A stretch of DNA of 64,000 bases, taken from assembly GCA_024235735.1 (NCBI GenBank), contig JACKLU010000005.1:1-64000 (forward strand). Reading direction: 5' to 3'. Position 1 is the stretch's first letter; every line of letters begins with the position of its first letter. This document shows positions 1 through 9,127 of this stretch, piece by piece. The notes under the pieces were generated by a model. That model was not told where the DNA came from, searched no databases, and was given only the letters and a program-made list of their open reading frames with translations. Source of the DNA: Burkholderiales bacterium. GTDB taxonomy: Bacteria > Pseudomonadota > Gammaproteobacteria > Burkholderiales > Nitrosomonadaceae. Position numbers and translations under genes: made by a program.

Positions 1-658
1 TGGGCAGATAGGCGGGCGGCCATTTCCGGATTCCCGGAATCTGCGCGCCTTCTTCGGGTTGCACGCCGATAATTTTTACCGGTTTACGCTGTTCCCTGAA
101 GAACCGCGCACATCCCATGATGGTTCCCGTTGTGCCCATGCTGCTGACGAAGTGGGTGATCCTGCCGTCCGTGTCGCGCCAGATTTCCGGTGCGGTGCCT
201 TCATAATGCGCGCGCGGATTGTCCGGATTGGCAAACTGATCGAGAATGACGCCCTTGCCTTCGTCGCGCATTTTTTCCGCCAGATCCCTGGCATGTTCCA
301 TGCTGCCTTCCCTCGGGGTCAGGATGATTTCGGCGCCATACGCGGCCATGGACTGGCGGCGCTCTATGCTCAGGTTCTCCGGCATGATGAGCACCATGCG
401 ATAACCCATAATGGCCGCCGCCATGGCCAGCGCGATGCCTGTATTTCCGCTGGTGGCCTCGATCAGCGTATCGCCGGGCCGGATATCGCCGCGCGCTTGC
501 GCGTGTTTGATCATCGACAGCGCGGGGCGGTCTTTCACCGAACCGGCGGGATTATTGCCTTCAAGCTTCGCCAGAATGATATTGCTGGTCTTGCCGGGTA
601 TGCGTTGTAGCTGTACGAGCGGCGTATTGCCGACAAAATGTTCGATCAATTTAAACAT
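1..658 (-). CDS. cysM: Cysteine synthase B (partial, 3' end missing)
   Basis: PLP-dependent O-acetylserine sulfhydrylase that makes cysteine from O-acetylserine and sulfide or thiosulfate in the cytoplasm. The reading frame stays open from an ATG at 656-658 to the window edge (219 codons). It begins MFKLIEHFVGNTPLVQL and contains the PLP-lysine motif NPAGSVKDRPA, the substrate loop TSGNTGIALAM and the glycine-rich SSMGTTGTIMG loop that holds the cofactor phosphate. The RPALSMI context and the short N-terminus favour CysM over CysK. It lies about 90 bp downstream of the SLC13 permease on the same strand, which suggests a shared sulfur-assimilation transcript (inference). The C-terminal third is outside the window. 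Confidence 0.93.
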   Translation of the reverse strand, partial: MFKLIEHFVGNTPLVQLQRIPGKTSNIILAKLEGNNPAGSVKDRPALSMIKHAQARGDIRPGDTLIEATSGNTGIALAMAAAIMGYRMVLIMPENLSIERRQSMAAYGAEIILTPREGSMEHARDLAEKMRDEGKGVILDQFANPDNPRAHYEGTAPEIWRDTDGRITHFVSSMGTTGTIMGCARFFREQRKPVKIIGVQPEEGAQIPGIRKWPPAYLP

Positions 659-748
659 AGGAGCATCCGAGATTGATGGACGTAGATTACCACATAGTAC
701 CAGCCCCGTTACAGCGCAGGCCGACGTGCTTGACAGGCTGTTAGGCTG

Positions 749-2530
749 TTAGTTCACCTGCGCCAGTGGCCAGCCGATCAGCAATACTGAAATCGTCACG
801 GCGGCGGTGACCAGATTCATCGGCAGCCCCGCTTTCAGAAAATCCGTAAAGCGATAGCCGCCCGGCCCGTACACCATCAGATTGGTCTGATAGCCTATCG
901 GCGTTGCAAAGCTGGCTGATGCCGCCATCATGATCGCCAGGATGAAAGGAACATTGTTGAGATCCGCTTTTTCGGTGATCTCCAGCACAATCGGCAACAT
1001 CAGCAGTGCAGCGGCGTTGTTGGTAATGACCTCGGTCAATAACGAAACGGTCAGATAGGTCAGAATCAGCAGCAGCCAGGGTGTGCCATTGCTGAAATCG
1101 ACGATATTTTCCGCGATATATTCCGCAACGCCGGTTTTCTGCAGCGCCATGCCCAATGCAAATGACGCGGCGATGGTGATGATGACGGTCAAATCCAGGC
1201 TTTTTTCCGCCTGACTGGCCGAACAGCATCCCGTGATGATCATCAGCCCCGCGCCGATCAGTGCGGCATTCAGCATGCTGATAATCTCAAATGCGGCCAA
1301 GGCGATGATGCCGACCAGTATGCCCCACGCGAGATAGGCGCGCTCGTGGCGCGGTGCTTCCGTATTCAGATCGTTGATCAGCAGAAAATCCTTGTTGTAG
1401 CGTTGCCGGCTGACGAATGCCGGCCGGGCTTCCAGTAACAGCGTATCGCCGGCCTGAAGGATAATCGTACCGAGATTGCCCTTGATACGTTCGCCATTAC
1501 GCGCCACCGCCAATACCACAGCGCCATACTGGTCGCGAAAGCGCGCATCACGGATCGCATGTCCGATGGCGGCGCAATGCGGCGAAACCACCGCTTCCAC
1601 CAGACGCCGCTCGGCGCGCTGTGTTTGCAGTGTCTGCGTATGCTCGCCATCGGTTGACGGCATGATGCCGTTGATGCGCAGCAAATCCGAAATGGCGTCG
1701 GTATCCCCGGCAAAAACCAGCCGGTCTTCACCCTGCAACATTTCTTCCGAAGAAACTGCGGTAATAACCGTACCCTTGCGTTCGATCTCGACCAGATAAA
1801 CGCGCTGCAAATGCCTTAATCCGGCTTCCTGAATCGTTTTCCCGACCAGCGGGCCATTGGGCGCGACGGAAACTTCCAGCGTAAACTCGCGCAAATTTGA
1901 GAAAGCCTTGTTTTGCGACCGGTCCGGCAGCAGCCGGGGGAAAAACAGCCACATGAAAATGAAACCGCAGATGGCCACCGGCAGTCCGACAACAGTGATC
2001 GCGAACAATGAGAAACCGGTTTCCCCCGTCAACGTCTGGTATTGACCGTTGACGATCAAATTGGTGCTGGTGCCGATCAGCGTCAGTGTGCCGCCGAGTA
2101 TGGCGGTATAGCTCAATGGAATCATGAGTTTGGAAGGGGAAATGCCAATTTTCCGGGACCAGGTATAGATGGCTGGAATCATGGTTGCAACAACCGGCGT
2201 ATTATTGAGAAAACCGCTCAACAGAACCACCGGAAAAAACATCCGGCTCAAGGCCGCCCGCACTGAACTAGGTCTGCCGAGCACATGATTGACCAGCAAA
2301 TCTATCGCACCGGAGGCATGCATACCCGCAGCGACAACAAACATCCCCGCCACGGTAATCAGTCCGGAATTACTGAAACCCTGCAACGCTTCGTCAGCGG
2401 TCAGAATGCCGGAAACGCTCAGCACAGTCAGCGCCGCAATCATCACAAGATGCGGCCCGATCCGCGTGAATGTCAGTGTCAACAGCGCGGCAACGCACAA
2501 AAACAGGGTGAACCAGCCAGACCAATCCAT
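749..2530 (-). CDS. SLC13-family anion permease with TrkA-C domains
   Basis: Inner-membrane transporter of the divalent anion:Na+ symporter family. The chosen ATG gives about 593 residues starting MDWSGWFTLFLCVAALL; a GTG 45 bases upstream is in frame but adds a non-hydrophobic tail. Hydrophobic segments at both ends flank a soluble middle (about residues 200-380) holding two TrkA-C-like regulatory domains. The SLC13 signatures are the clamps SGFLNNTPVVATMIPAI, with LIGTSTNLIVNGQ nearby, and the second-half repeat TEVITNNAAALLMLPI with TPIGYQTNLMVYGPGGY. This SAC1-like architecture is often linked to sulfate, and cysM follows in the same direction, so sulfate or another sulfur oxyanion is a reasonable substrate (inference). 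Dicarboxylate cannot be excluded. Confidence 0.88.
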   Translation of the reverse strand: MDWSGWFTLFLCVAALLTLTFTRIGPHLVMIAALTVLSVSGILTADEALQGFSNSGLITVAGMFVVAAGMHASGAIDLLVNHVLGRPSSVRAALSRMFFPVVLLSGFLNNTPVVATMIPAIYTWSRKIGISPSKLMIPLSYTAILGGTLTLIGTSTNLIVNGQYQTLTGETGFSLFAITVVGLPVAICGFIFMWLFFPRLLPDRSQNKAFSNLREFTLEVSVAPNGPLVGKTIQEAGLRHLQRVYLVEIERKGTVITAVSSEEMLQGEDRLVFAGDTDAISDLLRINGIMPSTDGEHTQTLQTQRAERRLVEAVVSPHCAAIGHAIRDARFRDQYGAVVLAVARNGERIKGNLGTIILQAGDTLLLEARPAFVSRQRYNKDFLLINDLNTEAPRHERAYLAWGILVGIIALAAFEIISMLNAALIGAGLMIITGCCSASQAEKSLDLTVIITIAASFALGMALQKTGVAEYIAENIVDFSNGTPWLLLILTYLTVSLLTEVITNNAAALLMLPIVLEITEKADLNNVPFILAIMMAASASFATPIGYQTNLMVYGPGGYRFTDFLKAGLPMNLVTAAVTISVLLIGWPLAQVN

Positions 2531-2599
2531 TATTTCGCCATTCCCAATGAAAATTCCGCGCGTACTATACCGCACTCATTTATATAATACGAAATAATA

Positions 2600-2618
2600 A
2601 ATAATGATTATCATATAG
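2600..2618. promoter_or_regulatory. Possible Fur-box-like site
   Basis: The stretch AATAATGATTATCATATAG matches about 14 of 19 positions of the classical Fur consensus and contains the perfect palindrome ATGATTATCAT. It lies 70 bp upstream of the SLC13 permease start (minus) and 176 bp upstream of the small plus-strand ORF at 2794. The surrounding DNA is very AT-rich, which raises the chance of a coincidental match, so this is only a candidate. Confidence 0.3.
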
Positions 2619-2793
2619 CCAATAGTTATACCCACGATCTGACTGATTTACCCCAGGCAATGAATCCATGCCCATTGCATGGCATAAAAAAAATGCTAAA
2701 ATGCTAACCTTGTGTTTTGTTTAAGAAAACGCATAAGAAACACATTAAGCAGAAACAGTCCTTTTTACGGTAGCAATCACTTGCCTCACATCC

Positions 2794-3000
2794 ATGAAAA
2801 ATATTTTTGTTAGCCTGTGTCTTTACGGATTGGCGATCGCGCTTTACAGCAATCTCATTAATACATATGACCACGAAGCCGGTTCGAGCAGCACACCCGC
2901 CGCAAGCTGGAATTACAAGGAAAAACTGGCCAGCTATACGGACCGCGAGCGCCCGCATCGTTCATTTTTATTCAACGAAGATCATGCCGGTTATCGCTGA
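2794..3000 (+). CDS. Small hypothetical protein with N-terminal signal or anchor
   Basis: A 68-residue ORF starting MKNIFVSLCLYGLAIALYSN: two positive or polar residues, then a hydrophobic stretch typical of a signal peptide or N-terminal anchor, then a polar tail rich in Ser, Thr, Arg and His that ends FNEDHAGYR. I do not recognise a family. Codon choice resembles the neighbouring real genes, and the overlapping minus-strand frame is cysteine-rich and implausible. The ribosome binding site is weak. It lies between the SLC13 permease (divergent) and the alcohol dehydrogenase (convergent), so it would be its own transcription unit. Confidence 0.45.
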   Translation: MKNIFVSLCLYGLAIALYSNLINTYDHEAGSSSTPAASWNYKEKLASYTDRERPHRSFLFNEDHAGYR

Positions 3001-3019
3001 TTGAGCCTTTTATCCTGAT

Positions 3020-4027
<1,008 letters not shown>

Positions 4028-4108
4028 TGTGGCTCTCCTTTTGGGATACTCGACGATACGAATATTGTTAACGAACAATCACCGTTTCACGCATTGATGA
4101 TGAAAGAA

Positions 4109-4465
4109 TCAACGCTTGGAGCCTCGTTCGATACTCACGCCAACCTTTTTGATGCCGCGTATAATGCCCAGCTTGGCGACACTGACTTTCACCCAGGGTG
4201 CATTAAACTCGCGCATGATCGTCAGCGCAATATGCTCTGCCAACGCTTCCAGTAGTGAAAAGTGCTTCCGGTTCAGAATGTCGTGAATAGCCTGCACAAC
4301 GCGTGCGTAGTCTATCGCGTCATCGATATCATCGGTTTCACTCGCGCGCTGGCCAGGCAGGCCAATTTCGAGATCAAGTTGTATGGTTTGCGCAACTCTG
4401 CGCTCCCAGGGGTAAACACCGATCAGGGTTTTTACTCTAAAGTCGTGCAGAAAAATAATATCCAT
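4109..4465 (-). CDS. folB: Dihydroneopterin aldolase
   Basis: Folate pathway enzyme that cleaves 7,8-dihydroneopterin to 6-hydroxymethyl-7,8-dihydropterin and glycolaldehyde. It has 118 residues, normal for the family. The start MDIIFLHDFRVKTLIGVYPWER carries the typical GVYPWE segment with the catalytic glutamate, and VKVSVAKLG near residue 95-100 holds the conserved lysine. It is divergent from plsY across about 150 bp, a common betaproteobacterial arrangement. A paralogue of the same fold, folX, is at 7134-7493, and two folK genes are at 7522 and 57328. Confidence 0.93.
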   Translation of the reverse strand: MDIIFLHDFRVKTLIGVYPWERRVAQTIQLDLEIGLPGQRASETDDIDDAIDYARVVQAIHDILNRKHFSLLEALAEHIALTIMREFNAPWVKVSVAKLGIIRGIKKVGVSIERGSKR

Positions 4466-4617
4466 GCTGGCGGAAATACGCTAAGTGAATGATGATGACG
4501 GCATACCGCACAGACACAAGTATTGCTGTACGGGTGATTGATCGCGGTTATTTTCTTTAAAATACACAAAAATTCTAATCTAATTTCCTGAACAACGCTA
4601 ATCCCGATAATTTCTCC

Positions 4618-5229
4618 ATGACTCTACTGGCCTTCATACTCGTTGCTTATCTGATTGGTTCGATACCCTTTGCACTCATAGCAAGCTGGATTTTCCGGCT
4701 GCCAGATCCGCGGACATACGGTTCAAAAAATCCGGGCGCAACCAACGTTCTGCGCAGTGGTAAAAAATCAGCAGCCGTATTGACGCTGATCGGCGATGCC
4801 GGAAAAGGATGGCTGGCCATTGCTCTGGCGCAGTCACAAGCCGCTGTCTGGCATTTGGGTGATGAAGCCGTTGCCGTCGCTGCGCTTGCGGTATTTATAG
4901 GACATATTTTTCCCGTATTCCTGCGTTTTCAGGGCGGCAAGGGCGTTGCAACCGCAGTGGGTGTGCTGCTGGGATTGAAAGTCCTGCTTGGTCTGCTAGC
5001 GATAGCAACCTGGATCGCCGTGGCCGTCATCTCACGGTATTCGTCCTTATCCGCCTTAATCGCGGCGCTACTCTCGCCCGTCTATGCTTACCTGATTTTC
5101 AACGCTTCACTGCATACGCTGACGGTTTCCCTGATGGCATTATTGCTGATCTGGCGTCATCAATCGAACATCGTCAATCTGCTGACCGGTAAAGAAAGCC
5201 GCATCGGCCAGAAAAAAACACTGTCATAA
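4618..5229 (+). CDS. plsY: Glycerol-3-phosphate acyltransferase PlsY
   Basis: Inner-membrane enzyme that transfers the acyl group of acyl-phosphate to glycerol-3-phosphate, the first step of phospholipid synthesis in the PlsX/PlsY route. It has 203 residues with about five to six hydrophobic segments. The three signature motifs are present: GSIPFA near residue 14, the serine-containing GSKNPGATNVLR near 38-50, and the glycine loop FQGGKGVATAVG near 103-115. The C-terminus WRHQSNIVNLLTGKE is typical. The ribosome binding site is not obvious. It diverges from folB and would have its own promoter in the intergenic region. Confidence 0.95.
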   Translation: MTLLAFILVAYLIGSIPFALIASWIFRLPDPRTYGSKNPGATNVLRSGKKSAAVLTLIGDAGKGWLAIALAQSQAAVWHLGDEAVAVAALAVFIGHIFPVFLRFQGGKGVATAVGVLLGLKVLLGLLAIATWIAVAVISRYSSLSALIAALLSPVYAYLIFNASLHTLTVSLMALLLIWRHQSNIVNLLTGKESRIGQKKTLS

Positions 5230-5254
5230 CTGCTGCCGGCAACGCGAACCAGGA

Positions 5255-5449
5255 TCAAAATCCATCGGTAAAATACTCGACATATATCAATACTATCGTC
5301 GATATCACAAAAACAACAAATAATAAGGTCTTGTCACTCATTTCTTTTCCATATTTATAAAATACTTTCCGCCAGTCCAGGCCGGTTTTCGTACCGCGTT
5401 GAAGCGCGCGAATAAAATCGCCACCAGTTTTTTGCGTTCCGCGCAACAA
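5255..5449 (-). CDS. Small hypothetical membrane protein
   Basis: A 64-residue frame with a TTG start 10 bp after the iron alcohol dehydrogenase stop on the same strand, so it could be the last gene of that operon. The N-terminal half is basic and polar; the C-terminal half (about residues 40-60) is a single hydrophobic helix, LLFVVFVISTIVLIYVEYF. A shorter version of 28 residues from an internal ATG (MSDKTLLF...) is also possible. The family is not recognised. The clean hydrophobic helix and close spacing are the only support. Confidence 0.42.
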   Translation of the reverse strand: MLRGTQKTGGDFIRALQRGTKTGLDWRKVFYKYGKEMSDKTLLFVVFVISTIVLIYVEYFTDGF

Positions 5450-5458
5450 TCAGGATTC

Positions 5459-6658
5459 TTATAACCGCGATATTAACAGCTGCCTGATTTCCGCATCGGT
5501 CAAAACAACAGGATTGGTCTTCATGCTGCTGCCGCGTGAATGCGCCACAACGTTATCCAGCCCTGCTTCCAACACACCAAAACGCGATAAACGCGGCAAT
5601 TCCAGCACTTGCGTCCATTCTTCCAGCAACTGTATCAATGCTGCATGTGCTACCTTTTCATCATGAAACTGCTGCTGGCAAAGTATCTCTGCCGCATAGG
5701 CATATTTTGCCAGTGCTTTATTGCCGGGCTCCCTGTCACGCATGCTTTCGATATTGACCTGCGTCGCCGATGCCACCAATGTGCCACAAACAACCCCATG
5801 CGATATGGGGTAAAAAGCACCCAGGGGCGATGCCAATCCGTGCACAGCGCCCAGTCCAACCTGCGCGAGTGTTATGCCTGACAGCAGGGCACCATAAGCC
5901 ATTTTCTCGCAATACGTCTTTACTGCCGCGTCATTTTGCCGGTCATGCTGCTGGTACAGCGGGATAAGCGCATCCCGCACAGCCTGCAAACCGCTGATCG
6001 CGAGCGCATCGGTAAACGCATTGGATTTGATCGATACATAGGATTCCAGCAACTGCGTCAGCGCATCCATTCCATTAGCCGCGATCACTTCCGGCGGGCA
6101 GCCGGTCAATAATTCGGGATCAACAACAGCATATTCCGCCACCAATTTTTCATGCCGGAAGGATTTTTTAAACCCTTTTTCGCCTTGAACGCTGAGAACA
6201 GCATTTTTGGTCGCTTCACTACCAGTACCTGCGGTTGTCGGCACCGCAATAAAGGGCACAGCCGGCCCCGCATAAGGCAGCTCGGGACCAACACCTTCCA
6301 GATAATCCATAACGCTGCGCCGCACCTTCAATAACCCCGCAATCGCTTTCGCCGCATCCAGCGCACTACCGCCGCCTATGCCGACAACAACATCGAAAGC
6401 GCGATCTGACAATGATCTGACCGTATCATCGATCAAGCCGGGAGAAGGTTCGTGGGGGACCGTACAGTGTTTCCAATGAATACCCTGCCGATTGAGTTGT
6501 TCAATAAACGGCCGCCAGCCTGGCAGATTTTTGTACGAACATACACCCGTCACCAGCAGCGTGCGCGCGCCATATCCGGCAATGATCGCCGGTAATTTGT
6601 TAAAAACGCCCGAACCGAACTCTATACGCGGCAGTCTTGCGATGGAAAATTCAAACAT
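5459..6658 (-). CDS. Iron-containing alcohol dehydrogenase
   Basis: A group III (Fe-type) NAD-dependent alcohol dehydrogenase of 399 residues. The N-terminal dinucleotide-binding part contains VVGIGGGSALDAAKAIAGL (about residue 90) and PTTAGTGSEATKNAV (about 140), both family signatures. The metal-binding part has the histidine motif VHGLASPLGAFYPISHG. The start ATG overlaps by one base the stop of the small ABM-domain gene upstream (TGATG), implying translational coupling. The substrate is unknown; family members act on primary alcohols, diols or lactaldehyde. The two genes are probably one operon, perhaps with the small membrane ORF downstream. Confidence 0.92.
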   Translation of the reverse strand: MFEFSIARLPRIEFGSGVFNKLPAIIAGYGARTLLVTGVCSYKNLPGWRPFIEQLNRQGIHWKHCTVPHEPSPGLIDDTVRSLSDRAFDVVVGIGGGSALDAAKAIAGLLKVRRSVMDYLEGVGPELPYAGPAVPFIAVPTTAGTGSEATKNAVLSVQGEKGFKKSFRHEKLVAEYAVVDPELLTGCPPEVIAANGMDALTQLLESYVSIKSNAFTDALAISGLQAVRDALIPLYQQHDRQNDAAVKTYCEKMAYGALLSGITLAQVGLGAVHGLASPLGAFYPISHGVVCGTLVASATQVNIESMRDREPGNKALAKYAYAAEILCQQQFHDEKVAHAALIQLLEEWTQVLELPRLSRFGVLEAGLDNVVAHSRGSSMKTNPVVLTDAEIRQLLISRL

Positions 6659-6960
6659 CAGCTACTGACCACCGGAAACAGTCCCTGATAGGCAACGCCT
6701 TGGCGCGGTTCTACCATCCAGTCCGCCACCGTGTCCCGCCAGGCCAGATAATGCGCGGTTTCTTTATGCGCGGCAGCATCCTGCTGCGTTTTATAGGCTT
6801 CGTAGAATACAAATTTCGCCGGTTCGTCTGCGGATTGCAGAATATCAAAACGCACATTTCCCGGTTCTCTGACCGAGCCCTCGTGGTTTAACCGGCAAGC
6901 TTCCTTGAAAGCCTCGACTTTTTCCGGCTTAACCGAAACATACACTATGGTTACAACCAT
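6658..6960 (-). CDS. ABM-domain protein (antibiotic biosynthesis monooxygenase/LsrG-like)
   Basis: A 100-residue protein with the dimeric ferredoxin-like ABM fold. It starts MVVTIVYVSVKPEKVEAF and carries the typical EPGNVRFDILQ strand-turn, FVFYEAYKTQQD, and the ETAHYLAWRDTV helix with the His-Tyr pair found in LsrG/YgiN-type members. A strong AAGGAGAGAG ribosome site precedes the ATG. The stop codon overlaps the iron alcohol dehydrogenase start, so the two are coupled. Family members are cofactor-free quinol oxygenases or phospho-sugar isomerases; the specific reaction here is not known. Confidence 0.85.
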   Translation of the reverse strand: MVVTIVYVSVKPEKVEAFKEACRLNHEGSVREPGNVRFDILQSADEPAKFVFYEAYKTQQDAAAHKETAHYLAWRDTVADWMVEPRQGVAYQGLFPVVSS

Positions 6961-7133
6961 TTTGTTCTCTCTCTCCTTGCTCTGGGCCTGATGTCACTTG
7001 TTTTGTCAAAGCAGCCATCCGCTGAAGTCACTGTACACCGCAGTTGTTGGATGCTTCAGAATGTAGTAAAAGATGACTGGCGTTGTCATGAATATTATCA
7101 TGATGGGACATACTACCAAGCTTCTCGCGTAAC

Positions 7134-7493
7134 ATGGCTATCATTCGTATTAAAAACCTATTGCTGAGAACCTATATTGGCTTTAATGATGAAGAGATCA
7201 ACAAGCTGCAGGATGTCGTCATTAACATGGCCATTGAGGTCGATCTGACGAGCGCCATTCAGCAGGATGCAGTCGATGGCTCTTATAATTACAAGATTAT
7301 TACCAAAAATGTCATCACACTGGTGCAGGAACAAAAATTCATGATGCTGGAAAAATTAGCGCAGTCCATTCTGGATGAAATCATGAAAAATAAGAATGTC
7401 CGTTCCGCAACAGTGGAGGTCGACAAGCCGCACGCGCTGCGATTTGCCGAATCGGTATCGGTCGAACTCAGCGCCACACGCGATAGGCAGTAA
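7134..7493 (+). CDS. folX: Dihydroneopterin triphosphate 2'-epimerase-like protein FolX
   Basis: A 119-residue member of the FolB/FolX tunnelling-fold family. The start MAIIRIKNLLLRTYIGFNDEEINKLQD has the FolX pattern (E. coli FolX starts almost identically, with RTYIG and EEIN), unlike the GVYPWE of the true FolB at 4109. Catalytic-type residues include the glutamate after IGFNDE and the lysine in ATVEVDKPHALRFAESV. FolX makes dihydromonapterin triphosphate in organisms that use tetrahydromonapterin. It is followed after 28 bp by an atypical folK, so the pair is probably co-transcribed. Whether it acts as epimerase or aldolase cannot be decided from sequence alone. Confidence 0.8.
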   Translation: MAIIRIKNLLLRTYIGFNDEEINKLQDVVINMAIEVDLTSAIQQDAVDGSYNYKIITKNVITLVQEQKFMMLEKLAQSILDEIMKNKNVRSATVEVDKPHALRFAESVSVELSATRDRQ

Positions 7494-7521
7494 TACTCAT
7501 AGCAGGGAACCGGAATTTTCA

Positions 7522-7947
7522 ATGACCGCGGCCACCCCAATCAATGAATGCATTATTGGCATTGGTTCGAATATCGATCCTGAATGCAGCATACAGGCGG
7601 CGCTGATGATTCTGCAGCAGGAAACCGATGTCAAGGGCGTTTCAGAATGGGTTAAAACCGCGCCTATCGGCATTCGCAATCAGAATGATTTTATCAATGG
7701 CGCGATCAAAATACACACGACGTTGTCACAGGAATCATTCAGACGCTACCTGAAAAATCTTGAAGACAAACTGGGACGCGACCGCTCTCTTCCCAGATTC
7801 GGGCCCAGGATCATCGATCTGGACATCGTTGTCTGGAACGGCGACATCGTTGACGATGACTATTACACGCGGGATTTTGTCAGAAATGCTATCGATCAAT
7901 TAAATTCCCCGATTAGCGCAACGAGAATCTCCAACCCTCGTCCTTGA
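7522..7947 (+). CDS. Second, shortened HPPK (FolK-like pyrophosphokinase)
   Basis: A 141-residue protein from an ATG at 7522; the frame runs further upstream but overlaps folX. It has the HPPK landmarks GIGSNID at the N-terminus, KTAPIG with the QNDFINGA segment, and the metal-binding RFGPRIIDLDIVVW motif. It lacks the usual C-terminal LPHPR...FVL..PL.E segment that the other FolK in this window (57328-57846) retains; the tail is instead acidic, then SNPRP. It probably transfers pyrophosphate to a pterin made by the neighbouring FolX (inference), or is a divergent backup FolK. It is co-directional with folX at 28 bp spacing. Confidence 0.78.
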   Translation: MTAATPINECIIGIGSNIDPECSIQAALMILQQETDVKGVSEWVKTAPIGIRNQNDFINGAIKIHTTLSQESFRRYLKNLEDKLGRDRSLPRFGPRIIDLDIVVWNGDIVDDDYYTRDFVRNAIDQLNSPISATRISNPRP

Positions 7948-7992
7948 CTGAACAACTTTAATTCCTTCGATTCCGTCACAACAAAAAAGTTA

Positions 7993-8023
7993 TTGCACTT
8001 TTTTTTACATTTTAGCGTATACT
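7993..8023 (+). promoter_or_regulatory. Candidate sigma-70 promoter of the cold-shock gene
   Basis: TTGCAC (7993-7998) and TATACT (8018-8023) are separated by 19 bases, slightly longer than optimal. It lies about 140 bp before the cold-shock ATG, which would give the long 5' untranslated leader typical of cspA-type mRNAs. This is based on motif matches only. Confidence 0.4.
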
Positions 8024-8165
8024 CCGCAGTGTCGTATGGATTCAAGTAGTAGAACAGTACCTCAATGGGTCTTTTTTTCCTTGATATTCGCTGACAGATT
8101 GCACTTGTTTTATTTAAAACAGCGCGTAACACTTTGTAAATTTTTAATTTTTTAAGGAAAAATTC

Positions 8166-8369
8166 ATGGCCACAGGTATTGTAAAATGGTTCAATGATTC
8201 AAAAGGTTTCGGTTTTATCACGCCAGATGACGGTGGTGAGGATTTGTTTGCGCATTTCTCCGCCATTCAGAGTTCAGGTTTTAAAACCCTGAAAGAAGCC
8301 CAGCGCGTGATATTCGACATCACCAGCGGCCCCAAAGGCAAACAGGCTGCCAACATCAGACCTCAGTAA
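8166..8369 (+). CDS. Cold-shock domain protein (CspA family)
   Basis: A 67-residue single-stranded nucleic-acid-binding OB-fold protein, the usual length. It starts MATGIVKWFNDSKGFGFI, which includes RNP1 (KGFGFI), followed by RNP2-like DLFAHFSAI and the end KGKQAANIRP. A TAAGGAAAAA ribosome site precedes the ATG. The gene has a long leader (from about 8030) and a strong terminator downstream, so it is monocistronic. Such proteins act as RNA chaperones or transcription antiterminators; a long leader often gives temperature-dependent control. Confidence 0.95.
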   Translation: MATGIVKWFNDSKGFGFITPDDGGEDLFAHFSAIQSSGFKTLKEAQRVIFDITSGPKGKQAANIRPQ

Positions 8370-8405
8370 AACCCGTCTGATAGTAATCCATCAAATTTGA
8401 TGTTC

Positions 8406-8440
8406 AACCAAAAACCCCGGAGAACCGGGGTTTTTGGTTT
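8406..8440 (+). terminator. Rho-independent terminator after the cold-shock gene
   Basis: Stem AAAAACCCCGG, loop AGAA, stem CCGGGGTTTTT, flanked by AACC/GGTT, ending in a T run. It starts about 40 bp after the stop codon. The symmetry is strong enough to work in both directions. Confidence 0.9.
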
Positions 8441-8661
8441 GCGATCCACAGTTCTGAACACATAAAAGCGCAAGCGGTTATCGAATCACTGCACACTGCG
8501 CAACTGGATGAGTGCACGGCAGTTTTTTGAACTACTCAAACAGTCTGTAGTACAACATCTCCTGTTGCCCATTTCGACTGAGTAAAATTCGCTTTTTACT
8601 TGTACTCAATAAGTTACACTTATGTAATCTTCACCTTGAGAAAGAAAAAAGCAGAATCCCT

Positions 8662-9072
8662 ATGTTCATCATTTACAGATCCATCCTGCCGCTTGCTCTG
8701 TTGGCAATACTTATGGCCGCATCTGGCTGCTCTGTCTACATGGCTGCAAAGCAACCTAATGCCAAAAAGACAAGCCTTTTTCAGCCCGGAACCCCCCGAA
8801 ACCTGCTTTTAGGCGAATTCGGCTCGCCCATCGTCAGCGAAGATCGCGAAGGCAGAAAAATCGAAATATTCAGATTCATTCAGGGATACAGCACGGGCGT
8901 CAAAACCGGAAGAGTTATTTTTCACAGCGTCGCCGATGTCTTCACGCTAGGATTGTGGGAAGTCGTTGGCATGCCGACCGAGACGGTTTTCAGTGGCAGT
9001 GAAATGGCTTTTCAAGTAAGCTACGACGATGATGATCAGGTAGATGAGGTTATTGTTCTTAAGAAGAAATAG
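8662..9072 (+). CDS. Hypothetical lipoprotein
   Basis: A 136-residue protein with a lipoprotein signal: a hydrophobic stretch LPLALLAILMA and the lipobox AASGC (cysteine near residue 23). The mature part resembles small BamE/SmpA-like outer-membrane lipoproteins in having an LLLGEFGSPIVSEDREGRK segment (a conserved Gly-x-Pro turn followed by a strand), but I cannot name the family. The C-terminus is acidic, then KKK. It is followed after 55 bp by another lipoprotein gene in the same direction, so the two may be one operon. Confidence 0.75.
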   Translation: MFIIYRSILPLALLAILMAASGCSVYMAAKQPNAKKTSLFQPGTPRNLLLGEFGSPIVSEDREGRKIEIFRFIQGYSTGVKTGRVIFHSVADVFTLGLWEVVGMPTETVFSGSEMAFQVSYDDDDQVDEVIVLKKK

Positions 9073-9127
9073 CTTCGAGAAGGCTGGTTGATTCATATTT
9101 TGTTCCATTTTTTTCAAGGAGAATTTC

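Noticed and set aside
59..610. Long plus-strand frame at the left edge
   Set aside because: It is the antisense of cysM, whose conserved motifs are on the minus strand.
2704..2958. 84-residue minus-strand frame overlapping the small ORF at 2794
   Set aside because: Cysteine-rich with improbable composition and no ribosome site; the plus-strand frame has a signal-like start.
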